A DNA stretch of 64,000 nt. It comes from Clostridiales bacterium. Its GTDB lineage: Bacteria > Bacillota > Clostridia > Lachnospirales > Lachnospiraceae. Every line of letters begins with the position of its first letter. The stretch's first letter is position 1. The notes below the pieces were generated by a model that was not told the origin of the DNA, did no database searches, and was given only the letters and a program-made list of their open reading frames with translations. Shown in pieces: positions 35,719-44,564 of this stretch. The position numbers and the translations under genes were made by a program. Location: NCBI GenBank assembly GCA_018365455.1, contig JAGZJZ010000011.1:101347-165346 (forward strand). Reading direction: 5' to 3'.

Positions 35719-36468
35719 TTAAGCGCCGATTCCCAGTTCCAGAATTTTGTTTCTGATTGCCTGGAATTCCGGGCTTGTCCTGTTCCTGGGTTTTGGCAGA
35801 TCCACCGTAATAATCTCCTTTATTTCAGCCGGCGAATTTGTAAATACAACTATCTTGTCAGATAAGTATACAGCTTCTTCACAATCGTGGGTTACGAAGC
35901 AAGTGGTAAACTCTTTCCTGCTGCAAAGCCGTACCAGCTCATCCTGTAACTTCATACGGGTGAAGGAGTCCAGCGCTCCAAATGGTTCATCCATCAGCAG
36001 AATCTTTGGGTTCATAACTAATGCCCTGGCAATTGCCACTCTCTGCTTCATACCGCCGGATAACTGATTCGGGTATGATTTTTCGAATCCTTTCAGCCCT
36101 ACCAGATCAATTGCCCAGTCTACCTTTTTCTGTATTCTTTCCTTATCATTTTTTCCAATTTTAAGACCCATGGCTATATTGTGATACACAGTCAACCACG
36201 GAAAAAGGACATAATCCTGAAATACCATCATTCTTTCTTTGCTGGGCCCTTTTACAACTTCTCCGCCAATCTCTACCGTTCCTTCCTCTGCATCCAGCAG
36301 CCCTGCCATAATTCTAAGCAGCGTAGACTTTCCACATCCGGACGGACCTACAAAAGAAACAAACTCCTGCTTCTCAATACTCAGGGAAAGGTTCTCAAGA
36401 ATAGCCAGCATTTTTGTGTCATCATTCTTTGTAAAAGATTTTGTAATATTTTTAACTAAGATCGCCAT
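35719..36468 (-). CDS. ABC transporter ATP-binding protein (SsuB/TauB type)
   Basis: A 249-aa ATPase for the nitrate/taurine-type importer. Walker A is GPSGCGKSTLL, the signature LSGGMKQRVAIARAL, Walker B ILLMDEPFGALD, and the switch His is in FVTHDCEEAVYLSD. The start at 36466-36468 has GGGGAG 7 nt upstream; six extra codons in frame are unlikely to be translated. It is the first gene of the run and divergent from an AraC regulator 229 nt away. Confidence 0.92.
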   Translation of the reverse strand: MAILVKNITKSFTKNDDTKMLAILENLSLSIEKQEFVSFVGPSGCGKSTLLRIMAGLLDAEEGTVEIGGEVVKGPSKERMMVFQDYVLFPWLTVYHNIAMGLKIGKNDKERIQKKVDWAIDLVGLKGFEKSYPNQLSGGMKQRVAIARALVMNPKILLMDEPFGALDSFTRMKLQDELVRLCSRKEFTTCFVTHDCEEAVYLSDKIVVFTNSPAEIKEIITVDLPKPRNRTSPEFQAIRNKILELGIGA

Positions 36469-36697
36469 CAATTTCTCCCCAATCATTCCAGAATAGGGAT
36501 ATTTTAGCGAAATATTGTGATGTAAGTTTGTAAAATCCTCACAATTGTAACATTTGCTTAATATCTCTTAACAATATTGATAGAATTTTGAGGATAAAAG
36601 AGCATACTTTGATAAGCATAATGAAACTGAATATGGTATATTGTATTTACTGTTCATTGCGCAATACAGGCCATACTAAATAAAGGAGGTGCAAGTT
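36469..36697. promoter_or_regulatory. Divergent control region, AraC regulator versus ABC/ligase operon
   Basis: The 229-nt gap holds an inverted pair ATTGTGA (36514-36520) and TCACAAT (36539-36545), centres 25 nt apart and close to the ABC-side start, a plausible regulator site. On the plus strand an extended -10 element TGGTATATT precedes the AraC gene. No clear consensus -35 was found on either side. Confidence 0.4.
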
Positions 36698-37606
36698 ATG
36701 CACGCATGGGAGTCCATACAGGCATCTGTAGATTATATTGAAGAACACTTAAACGAAGATTTGCAAATAGAAACATTGGCGAATGTCGCCTCTTTATCTC
36801 CCTTTTATTTCCAGAGACTTTTTAACCGCCTCGTTAATAAAACAGTTTTTGATTATATTAAGATGAGAAAGCTGTCAAAGACTTCAGAAATTCTGAAATC
36901 CGGTAACAGCCGGATTGTAGATATTGCAATGGAGTACGGTTTTTCCAGCCATTCAAACTTTACACGGGCATTTAAAGAAACTTTTGGTCTCACTCCGGAA
37001 CAGTATCGTACAGAACCGGTTGTCCTGAACCACTTTGTAAAGCCGGATTTGATCTTAAACTATGTAATGGTAAATGAGAATGTACCTTTGGTCACAGATG
37101 GAATGGTTCTGGAAATCTTCCGCAGAAGGCTGGAACAGCCGAGAGTATTTGCCGGTATTGAGGGCGAGATCCCCATTGAACAGCTTATGGGCGGAGAAAC
37201 TACCGGGGTTGCAGCCGGGGCTAAGCTCTGGGAAAATTTTCACAAAATAAAACCCCGGATTCCAAATCTGCTCCCGGATGGCAATGAACTGGGTGCACTG
37301 TATCTGGGAAATGCAAAGGAAGGAAACTGCATCTACATGGCTGGAGCCGAGATCATTCCAGGTACAACCGCGCCGGGATACCAGACCTTTGAAATGCCTG
37401 CCTGTGAATACCTGGTCTGCGGGTTTGAAGCCGAAAATATTTCCCAGCTTTACGGGGATGCGGTATTTAAAGCCGATAAATTCATGAACCGCTGGCTGAA
37501 ACAGCATCAGATACGCACTGCTGCTTTTGGAGTGGAGATGTATTATCCACCATCTCAGGAGGCTGCCTATCTGGAGCATTGGTCTATTCCGGAAGTTGAT
37601 TCATAA
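36698..37606 (+). CDS. AraC family regulator with GyrI-like effector domain
   Basis: A 302-aa regulator. The AraC/XylS DNA-binding domain is N-terminal (about 1-105) with both helix-turn-helix units: LQIETLANVASLSPFYFQRLF and IVDIAMEYGFSSHSNFTRAF. The C-terminal half (about 130-300) is a GyrI-like small-molecule-binding domain (YLVCGFEAENISQLYGD). The start at 36698 has GGAGGT 8 nt upstream; a GTG three codons earlier lies within the ribosome site. Divergent placement suggests control of the ABC-ligase-MBOAT run. Confidence 0.9.
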   Translation: MHAWESIQASVDYIEEHLNEDLQIETLANVASLSPFYFQRLFNRLVNKTVFDYIKMRKLSKTSEILKSGNSRIVDIAMEYGFSSHSNFTRAFKETFGLTPEQYRTEPVVLNHFVKPDLILNYVMVNENVPLVTDGMVLEIFRRRLEQPRVFAGIEGEIPIEQLMGGETTGVAAGAKLWENFHKIKPRIPNLLPDGNELGALYLGNAKEGNCIYMAGAEIIPGTTAPGYQTFEMPACEYLVCGFEAENISQLYGDAVFKADKFMNRWLKQHQIRTAAFGVEMYYPPSQEAAYLEHWSIPEVDS

Positions 37607-37654
37607 TTCATATACTTATACGATTTCTAAGCATTAACAATAGAAACTTAATAA

Positions 37655-37690
37655 AGCTATCCTCTCTTGGCACAGAGGATAGCTATTTTA
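37655..37690. terminator. Bidirectional terminator
   Basis: A perfect 11-bp stem (37655-37665 with 37674-37684), 8-nt loop, with an AT-rich tract on both sides, between the converging AraC and M29 aminopeptidase genes. Confidence 0.85.
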
Positions 37691-37715
37691 GTTATGAACC
37701 AAACCGACTTTCTTT

Positions 37716-38831
37716 CTAAATCAAATTCTCCGGGTTCAAGCACTCCAGTTCCGGAACCACAAACTTTCCGTCCTTTCGGATCAATACATCGTCAAAGTAG
37801 ATTTCCCCGCCGCCATATTCGGCTCTCTGTATCCATACCAGATCCCAGTGAATGGAGGAATGGTTGCCGTTGTACGCATCGTCATAGCAGCTGCCGGGTG
37901 TAAAGTGAATGGATCCCATAATCTTCTCGTCGAAGAGAATATCCTTCATTGGTTCCAGAACATAGGGATTAACTCCGATGGCAAATTCACCGATATACCG
38001 TGCCCCTTCATCCATATCGAAGACCTCATTAATCCTCTTTGTATCATTTGCAGCTGCATTCACTATTTTTCCGTTTTCAAAGGTAAGCACAATATTTTCG
38101 TAGGTAAAGCCCTGATACAGAGACGGCGTATTATACGCAAGTGTCCCGTTTACAGAATCTCTGATTGGGGCTGTATATACCTCCCCGTCGGGAATGTTGC
38201 ATTTGCCTGCGCAGGGGATTGCGTTCATCCCTTTAATGGAAAAGGTCAGGTCTGTGCCCGGCCCCGTCATGCGAACCTTGTCTGTACGTTCCATGTATGC
38301 CTTGAGGTTTTGCATAGCCTTGTCCATTTTCCCATAATCCAGGTTGCAGACCTTAAAGTAAAAGTCCTCAAATGCCTCGGTACTGGAATTGGAGAGCTGA
38401 GCCATAGAGGCATTGGGGTAACGAAGAACCACCCATCTGGTCTTTTTTACACGGATTTCATGATGTACCGGGGTATTGTAATATTTATCATAAATGGCCA
38501 TTTTTTCAGCAGGTACATCGGATAATTCCGACACATTATTGGACCCCCGGATGCCAATATAGCAGTCCATGTTAGACATTTCCAGTCCGTCCACTTCTGC
38601 CATCAGCTCCACCTGCTCCTGCGTACATTCCATAAGGATGTCCCGCTGTACTTTATTGCTGATAAACCGGATAAACGGGATTCCTTTCGCCGCATAGACT
38701 TCCTTTATAATCTGCCTTGCCAGCTCTTGTGTGTCCTCTCCGATATAGTGGATGTAAACCTTGTCGTTTTCTTTCACCTCACAGGAATAATTCACCAGGT
38801 TATGCGCCAGCGTTTTTATTCTCTCATCCAT
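37716..38831 (-). CDS. M29 family aminopeptidase (AmpS/PepS-like)
   Basis: A 371-aa cytosolic metallo-aminopeptidase of the thermophilic aminopeptidase T/PepS family. Visible metal-ligand segments include GEFAIGVNP (Glu), HFTPGSCYDD (His) and SSIHWDLV (His/Asp), in the expected C-terminal half. Length is typical for the family (about 370-410). The start at 38829-38831 has GAGAGG 9 nt upstream; an 18-codon extension is unsupported. It is a single gene ending at the terminator shared with AraC. Confidence 0.9.
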   Translation of the reverse strand: MDERIKTLAHNLVNYSCEVKENDKVYIHYIGEDTQELARQIIKEVYAAKGIPFIRFISNKVQRDILMECTQEQVELMAEVDGLEMSNMDCYIGIRGSNNVSELSDVPAEKMAIYDKYYNTPVHHEIRVKKTRWVVLRYPNASMAQLSNSSTEAFEDFYFKVCNLDYGKMDKAMQNLKAYMERTDKVRMTGPGTDLTFSIKGMNAIPCAGKCNIPDGEVYTAPIRDSVNGTLAYNTPSLYQGFTYENIVLTFENGKIVNAAANDTKRINEVFDMDEGARYIGEFAIGVNPYVLEPMKDILFDEKIMGSIHFTPGSCYDDAYNGNHSSIHWDLVWIQRAEYGGGEIYFDDVLIRKDGKFVVPELECLNPENLI

Positions 38832-38996
38832 ATTCTTTACCTCTCTCTTTCTTATTTTCGTTGTTTCAATAACTTCCTGATTCAATATTAACTTTCACTT
38901 TTTTCTTGTAAGTTGTCTTCTGTTAATATTAGCATATCCACAAACTGGCAATTGCATTCAGGGAAAAGGACATTTCTTCTATATATAGTATGAAAC

Positions 38997-39019
38997 GCCC
39001 TGGCTGATAGCCAGGGCGT
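38997..39019 (-). terminator. Terminator-like hairpin after the 813-aa membrane protein gene
   Basis: A strong 10-bp GC-rich stem ACGCCCTGGC/GCCAGGGCGT with a 3-4 nt loop lies in the 260-nt gap between the M29 and 813-aa genes, about 70 nt past the latter's stop. Only a short TTT follows on the minus strand, so termination is plausible but weak. Nothing else was recognised in this gap. Confidence 0.55.
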
Positions 39020-39091
39020 CCTCTTACTATTAAGTGCCGGTTGTGAATCTGCCTTAAAATGAAAATTATAGAGTATTTTATCCTATTACAC

Positions 39092-41533
39092 TCAATTAAT
39101 ATAGGTAATAAATATATTTCCCGACTTTTCAAACAATTCTTTACTGTCGTCCGACGGATAATAATAGGACTCTTCTTCTCCCGGTTTCAGAAGTATTGTA
39201 TTAAAGTTATCATATCCAACCATAACTCTGACTCCTTCCGAAGTCTGTACCATTACGGGGTAACCGTGGCTCACGTAGTAGAGAACCATATCCAGCGTGC
39301 AGCCGCTCAAATCGAGAACCGTTTTATCACTCAGTGACTGCTTCAGTTTAGCCACATCCATTTCCCCGCTCTTCATGATCGCCGGTACTTTTGCAAGATC
39401 CAATTCCATCTCATCTTCCTTATTACCACGTTCCCAGACATATTTCTGGTGATTATCCACCACCACTCCAAGCATTTCATCTGCTCTTCGGATAGCAGCA
39501 TTGGCATTGGCAAAGATGCTGTCCAGTTTACCATAAGCATATACATAATAGAGGTTCTCACTCTTCTCTTTGGCTTTAATTGATACGGTATGGTTGCCTT
39601 CCAGTACCACCTGACGGCTTCTTACCACCTGAGGCGTCTTGACTTTCAGATCCTGACCCACCCGCAGAATCATCTCTGTCTGCTTCTTTTCCGTGACCTG
39701 TGTAGTCATGCCAAATGCTGAATCCTCATCAGCTGCATTATTTACAATATGGTCTTCCGCAGCTTCGGTAAAGGTATCACCGTTCCTCTGCATTCTGGTA
39801 AGAGTGAGCAGCTTCTCCGTTATTTCCGTCTTTGTAATATACAGACCACCCGGGTTATAGTCTTTCACTGTCTCCCCCTGGCTGTTTTGAATCTGTAAGG
39901 TCTTCATCGGGAATCGTTCATTTCCCTCATGCTGTGTATTGATATCAGATGCATCTGCAATGCCGTATACCAGATCCTCGCCCATAAATCCGATGATGCG
40001 GATTCTTTCTGAATCCTGGCAGGTAATCTCCCGTGTTTCTTTTGTATCCATGTTCATTATGGAGATGGTCTTGGAATCGTAAGCTTTATTTTCCTTTAGC
40101 CAAGCAAAATATTTTCCGGATTGGGATCCCGCCATGCATCCCTGATTTAAGTTTTTCACAATCTTCTCTACCTGCATCGTTGACAGATTTACCTGATAGA
40201 CGTCTCCGTCAACCAGCAGATTAAAATCTTCCTGGTCATCTGATACATAGGTCAGGATATCCAGATCCTTCTTTAACAGTTCATAGGATTCTCCACTTCT
40301 TACAAATATACCTTCCCGGACATATCCGGAAGCTGCCTCATAAGAATACAATGCCACACCGGACTCACCTTCATGGCTGCCCCGGTTCATATATCCGCTG
40401 ACTGTAAAATAAATATTTCCATTGGATTCCACTTCGATAATGCTGATATCATGTCGGTTGTAGGAATCCCGGTAATCCGAGTTTTCTTTTTGGCGGAAAG
40501 TGAATACCTGTGCAATTTTATTGCTGTTAACATCATAACTATATAGTTCATTTTCCTGAACAAAAGCAAAATACTGCTTCTTTTCATCCGTTTTGTAGGT
40601 GACTTCTCTTCCTGTGATTCCCAGATTCACACCTTTTGTAGTTATGATAGAATTTTCCGGATTAAAAATCTGTTCGGTTTTTCGTTCAAAGTCCAGAAGC
40701 AAGATTTTAGAATCTGCATTCCGCATGCGGTAAAATTCCGTAACATTATACAACTCCTGCTGTCCATCATCATTCTTTGCCGAAATTATATAATTCAATA
40801 CTACTGATGCCGTACTCTCATTTAGCTCCTTAATTGCCGGAATCGGCTTATAATAAATCTGAGGACTGAGTGTTCCCCAGCTCAGCTGGTCAATGCTGGA
40901 ATGAATATCCATACTGGCTAGAGAACTGTTGTCACCGGTTTCATCCGGCTCCGTATAAGATGCAAGCCATTGACTGTCATTCTTGTTGAGACATTTATCA
41001 TAAAAACTCATAACAAAACTCAGGTAATCCTTGGTATGCAGCCCATCCTGCTGCAGGATTCTCGTGTAGTAATAGATGTCTTTACCTGCACTTTTAATCT
41101 GCAGTTTCAGCACATATTCCTGGTTCATCAGGATCAGGTTCTGCAGTTTTATGGATGTTTTCACGTATTCCCCATCTTCCTGATACTTCGTAACCTTTGT
41201 ATTCTCCAGTGATTCTTTTCCATCTACTGAAAGTACCTCAAAATATATATCATCAATTGGAACGCCGAAAGTCTGAATCTGTATATTCAGAACACGGTCG
41301 GAAGTCAAGGGTGTCAGGGTATCTCTCATAGCCGTTACGGGCATCTGCTGTACATAACCGTGCAGGCAGTTCAGCTGTGTTCCCTCGTTGGTCATATAGA
41401 CCAAGGGAAGAGTAGCTGCCTTCATCTCCTTTGCTGTCTCCGTCGTACCTCTGTTGATATATTTACTGATGCCAAAAACTGCACCTATAAATACCAGCAC
41501 CAAAACGCTGATTCGTATGATTATTTTTTTCAT
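39092..41533 (-). CDS. Large membrane-anchored extracytoplasmic protein, C39-like C-terminus, unknown function
   Basis: An 813-aa protein not recognised as a named family. It has an N-terminal membrane anchor (IIIRISVLVLVFIGAVFGI), then about 650 residues of beta-rich sequence with propeller-like repeats (YFAFVQENELYSYDVNSNK, YFAWLKENKAYDSKTISIMN). The last ~130 residues resemble the papain-like C39 fold (GYPVMVQTSEGVRVMVGYDNF), but the places of the catalytic Cys and His carry other residues, so it is probably not an active peptidase. The start follows GAGGAGG by 12 nt, and the gene begins 7 nt after the methyltransferase stop, so the two are co-transcribed. A surface scaffold or sensor is one guess. 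Confidence 0.8.
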   Translation of the reverse strand: MKKIIIRISVLVLVFIGAVFGISKYINRGTTETAKEMKAATLPLVYMTNEGTQLNCLHGYVQQMPVTAMRDTLTPLTSDRVLNIQIQTFGVPIDDIYFEVLSVDGKESLENTKVTKYQEDGEYVKTSIKLQNLILMNQEYVLKLQIKSAGKDIYYYTRILQQDGLHTKDYLSFVMSFYDKCLNKNDSQWLASYTEPDETGDNSSLASMDIHSSIDQLSWGTLSPQIYYKPIPAIKELNESTASVVLNYIISAKNDDGQQELYNVTEFYRMRNADSKILLLDFERKTEQIFNPENSIITTKGVNLGITGREVTYKTDEKKQYFAFVQENELYSYDVNSNKIAQVFTFRQKENSDYRDSYNRHDISIIEVESNGNIYFTVSGYMNRGSHEGESGVALYSYEAASGYVREGIFVRSGESYELLKKDLDILTYVSDDQEDFNLLVDGDVYQVNLSTMQVEKIVKNLNQGCMAGSQSGKYFAWLKENKAYDSKTISIMNMDTKETREITCQDSERIRIIGFMGEDLVYGIADASDINTQHEGNERFPMKTLQIQNSQGETVKDYNPGGLYITKTEITEKLLTLTRMQRNGDTFTEAAEDHIVNNAADEDSAFGMTTQVTEKKQTEMILRVGQDLKVKTPQVVRSRQVVLEGNHTVSIKAKEKSENLYYVYAYGKLDSIFANANAAIRRADEMLGVVVDNHQKYVWERGNKEDEMELDLAKVPAIMKSGEMDVAKLKQSLSDKTVLDLSGCTLDMVLYYVSHGYPVMVQTSEGVRVMVGYDNFNTILLKPGEEESYYYPSDDSKELFEKSGNIFITYIN

Positions 41534-41540
41534 ATTTACT

Positions 41541-42698
41541 TCATGCCTCCTCTTTGGCATCTAAAAGTTTATTTATTGTCGGTTTGGCCCCCACCATTTC
41601 CATACATTCAGCTAAATTTTTTACTTTTTTTGGCATACCGGCCTTTACGGCACGTATCAAAATATTTTTTGGAGTATGTTCCATATCAATAAATTCCAGT
41701 ATCTGGACGTTGTAGCCTTCTTCTTCCAGCCTTCCTGCCCGAAACGCATCCGTCAGCAAAGCCGCCATCCTTTCTTTTATCAGTCCGTACTTTAATACAG
41801 GCTCCAGAAGCTCATTTTGAATCTGCCCGTTCAGCTCATGCTGGCAGCATGGTACGCTAAGAATAACCTCAGCTCCCCATTTCACAGCTTTCGCCAGGGC
41901 AAAATCCGTAGCCGTATCACAGGCATGAAGCGTTACCACCATATCCACCTGCTCCACCCCTTCGTAAGAAGCGATATCTCCTATATAAAATTCTAGTTTG
42001 TCATATCCATAATTTTTTGCCAGCTCACTGCACTTTTCAATGACATCCTCTTTCAGATCCAACCCGATCATATGGATGTCCAGCCCCTGCAGGATCTTCA
42101 GGTAATAATACATGGCAAAGGTCAGATAAGATTTTCCACAGCCAAAATCAATGATCGTAACTTCTCTTGACCGGTTCATCTGCGGCATAATGTCTTCCAC
42201 AAACTCCAAAAAACGGTTTATCTGACGAAATTTATCATATTTGGAATTTACAATCTTACCCTCTGAAGTCATTACACCCAGATCCACCAGAAACGGAACC
42301 GGCTCTCCTTCCGGAAGCACATACTTCTTTTTTCGGTTATGCTGTAGGGAAGCCGCTTCTTTGGGTTTGTCCCATCTTTTTTTCTTAACGGTTATTTTTC
42401 CTTTTTTGCTCACTAATACTGTAACCGCATATTCTACTGTATCCAGCTGTAACTGTTTATAATCAGTCTCCATCCAGGATTTCAACAGCTCTTTTATCTC
42501 TTGTTTCTCAAAGTTTTTATGTAATTCTTTTTTTCCATCTGAAATTGTAGTTTGGAACTTTAATATTTGTTTATTTATAACCGGGCGGATTTTTATTTTA
42601 GACGGGATGTCCGCTTTTTTTGCCCCGCTTACAACCGCCTGCAGCATATTTTCATCGAAATGTAATTCTAATATTCTTATCAATTCTTCCATTTTCAT
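41541..42698 (-). CDS. SAM-dependent methyltransferase, class I
   Basis: A 385-aa protein. The N-terminal ~130 residues are a basic helical region of unknown role (VLVSKKGKITVKKKRWDKPKE). A Rossmann methyltransferase follows: motif I IIDFGCGKSYLTFA, then IGLDLKEDVI, FYIGDI and VTLHACDTATDFALA, and SVPCCQHEL. The CDTATD and CCQHEL elements are typical of a conserved methyltransferase group related to human GSTCD; target (RNA or protein) is not known. It is the first gene of a two-gene unit with the 813-aa membrane protein. Confidence 0.85.
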   Translation of the reverse strand: MKMEELIRILELHFDENMLQAVVSGAKKADIPSKIKIRPVINKQILKFQTTISDGKKELHKNFEKQEIKELLKSWMETDYKQLQLDTVEYAVTVLVSKKGKITVKKKRWDKPKEAASLQHNRKKKYVLPEGEPVPFLVDLGVMTSEGKIVNSKYDKFRQINRFLEFVEDIMPQMNRSREVTIIDFGCGKSYLTFAMYYYLKILQGLDIHMIGLDLKEDVIEKCSELAKNYGYDKLEFYIGDIASYEGVEQVDMVVTLHACDTATDFALAKAVKWGAEVILSVPCCQHELNGQIQNELLEPVLKYGLIKERMAALLTDAFRAGRLEEEGYNVQILEFIDMEHTPKNILIRAVKAGMPKKVKNLAECMEMVGAKPTINKLLDAKEEA

Positions 42699-42839
42699 TT
42701 CCCCTTAACGACAAGACAGGTCTCATAGATACTCCCCATGAATAGACCATGACTCTATTGTACTGGCTTTGCTTCAAAACCTCAACATAAATTTTTATAA
42801 AATCCAACTTTTTTAGACAATACATATGGTAAACCTTAC

Positions 42840-42880
42840 TTTTAAGAAACCGGTGTAATTTAACCACCGGTTTCTTAAAA
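42840..42880 (-). terminator. Strong terminator after the Met/Pro-rich protein gene
   Basis: A perfect 16-bp stem (42840-42855 with 42865-42880) with a 9-nt loop, bordered by A/T tracts, begins 19 nt past the stop of the Met-rich gene. Confidence 0.9.
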
Positions 42881-42898
42881 TTCCAAAGAGGCTCGGAC

Positions 42899-44461
42899 CT
42901 AGTACCATCTCCTGCAATGGCGGTGTCTGCAGCGCCGCTGGAATATCTCATTATAGAGCATTACTTCTACAAAATCACGCAGCCAGTTCTTTCCCGGCGG
43001 GTACCTTCTTCTGCTTTCCTTATTCATTGCAAAAAGATCATCTTTATCTTCTTCCTCTTCTACCGGTGCATCGTCTTTTACCTTATCATAAATGCTGTTT
43101 ACCGTTCTCATTAAATTAATTTTATCCGGCTGTTCATCAAACATTGGACTTCCTGCATATTCCAGATCGTCACATGCTTCTTCCACATAAAGCTGTATCT
43201 TCTTGGCAATATCCGGATACATGCCTTTCAGCCGTTCCAGGTCATGTTCTGATTCCTGCTCTTCTTTTTCCATATCATCGTTGCCAAATACCGGATTTAT
43301 CGCGCCCCTCATCCGGTCTGCCGAACCGTTTGAATAATGCATATATCCCGGCATCATACGATTTCCCGGCATTCTCATACCAGGCATCATCCCATTCTCC
43401 GGCATTTCCATTTCCGAGTTCATTCCGTTTCCGGGCATTCCCATATCTGAGCGTATCTGGTCTCCGGGCATTCCCATTTCCGGATTCATTCTCATATCCG
43501 GCATTTCCATGTCTGACTCCATATCGGATTCCATGTTGGAGCCGTTCCACATCTGATAGTTTGGCATGGAACTGTTGTAATTCATCTGGTTTGTACCGTT
43601 CTCCATGTTGGGTCTTACCTGGATTCCAGGCATTTCTGTATTTCTATTTCTGCTGTTACCGGAAAAACTCATATTAGGCTGCATTTGTCTTCCTGGCCAC
43701 ATCTGATTATTTGGTGTAGCTGATCCTGGCCATGGCTGATTCGTGGGTGAACCTGTTTGTGGCCATGCCTGATTGTTCGACGTACCTGCTCTAGGCCATA
43801 CCTGATTATTTGATGTACCGGCTCCAGGCCAGGTACGTCCATTTGGCATATTCATCTCCGGGGACGGCTGGCTTTGAGGCATATTGATATCACCATTCAT
43901 TTCGGCTTCGGGAGTATCATACATATTTGATTCATCCATCCATGGATTTCCCCAGTTTTGGGGCATTTCCATATCGGTTCTCATCCGATTATCCGGCATG
44001 TTACCGTTTTGCCGTTCAGAATACATATCCCATCCCATGTCCGAATCCATATCCTCTGAACTATCAATTTCTCCTGTCTGCCCGGCGCTTTCTACCTCTA
44101 AATTTCTGGATGCCCATGGCTGTGGTCTATCCCACTCCGGTCTTTCGCTCCACTCATCCTCACGCTGCCACGGCTGCTGTTCACCCCAATTTTCTTCTTC
44201 TTGCTCATTTCCATATGGCTGCCATGGCTGTGGTGTTCCAGGTCCCGTTCCAGGTCTTAATGAATCTGGTCTTTCCAGATCGGAGCGATCCGGTGTATCC
44301 CCCATTGATGGCCAGATTCTCGGTATAGGCTGTGATGGCAAAGGCGGCCAAAATGGTTTCTGTGGCTGTTCCCCGCCTTGCTTATGCATCATATCGTCAC
44401 AATTAGGATAGCACGGACAATTTTCTATTTGGCTATGGGGATTGTTTTTATGTTCCTCCAT
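42899..44461 (-). CDS. Met/Pro/Asn-rich repeat protein with conserved-looking C-terminal domain, possible spore coat protein
   Basis: A 520-aa protein of unusual composition. Residues 1-30 carry a Cys-rich tag (CPCYPNCDD). Residues about 30-400 are low complexity: about five tandem 12-residue units of the type W-P-x-A-G-T-S-N-N-Q (about 205-265), then many M-P-G-N/M-P-x-M units (about 300-390). The C-terminal ~115 residues look folded (RLKGMYPDIAKKIQLYVEEA, SPMFDEQPDKINLM, LRDFVEVMLYNEIFQ) and end in a Cys/His/Arg cluster RRCRHRHCRRWY. Similar tails occur, as far as I recall, in small proteins of other spore-forming Clostridia. No signal peptide. The upstream CATATATTA (44490-44498) resembles a sigma-K -10. 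Function not known. Confidence 0.8.
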   Translation of the reverse strand: MEEHKNNPHSQIENCPCYPNCDDMMHKQGGEQPQKPFWPPLPSQPIPRIWPSMGDTPDRSDLERPDSLRPGTGPGTPQPWQPYGNEQEEENWGEQQPWQREDEWSERPEWDRPQPWASRNLEVESAGQTGEIDSSEDMDSDMGWDMYSERQNGNMPDNRMRTDMEMPQNWGNPWMDESNMYDTPEAEMNGDINMPQSQPSPEMNMPNGRTWPGAGTSNNQVWPRAGTSNNQAWPQTGSPTNQPWPGSATPNNQMWPGRQMQPNMSFSGNSRNRNTEMPGIQVRPNMENGTNQMNYNSSMPNYQMWNGSNMESDMESDMEMPDMRMNPEMGMPGDQIRSDMGMPGNGMNSEMEMPENGMMPGMRMPGNRMMPGYMHYSNGSADRMRGAINPVFGNDDMEKEEQESEHDLERLKGMYPDIAKKIQLYVEEACDDLEYAGSPMFDEQPDKINLMRTVNSIYDKVKDDAPVEEEEDKDDLFAMNKESRRRYPPGKNWLRDFVEVMLYNEIFQRRCRHRHCRRWY

Positions 44462-44564
44462 AAACTACTCCTTTAATACGCATTTACTATAATATATGCT
44501 GCTGTCTAAAAAAGTGAAGCGTATACAGGAAAATTACTTATATGAAATTTTACTGATTTCTCTT

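Noticed and set aside
43144..43677. Plus-strand open frame opposite the Met/Pro-rich gene
   Set aside because: It results from the repetitive codons of the minus-strand gene; no start signal and no independent coding evidence.
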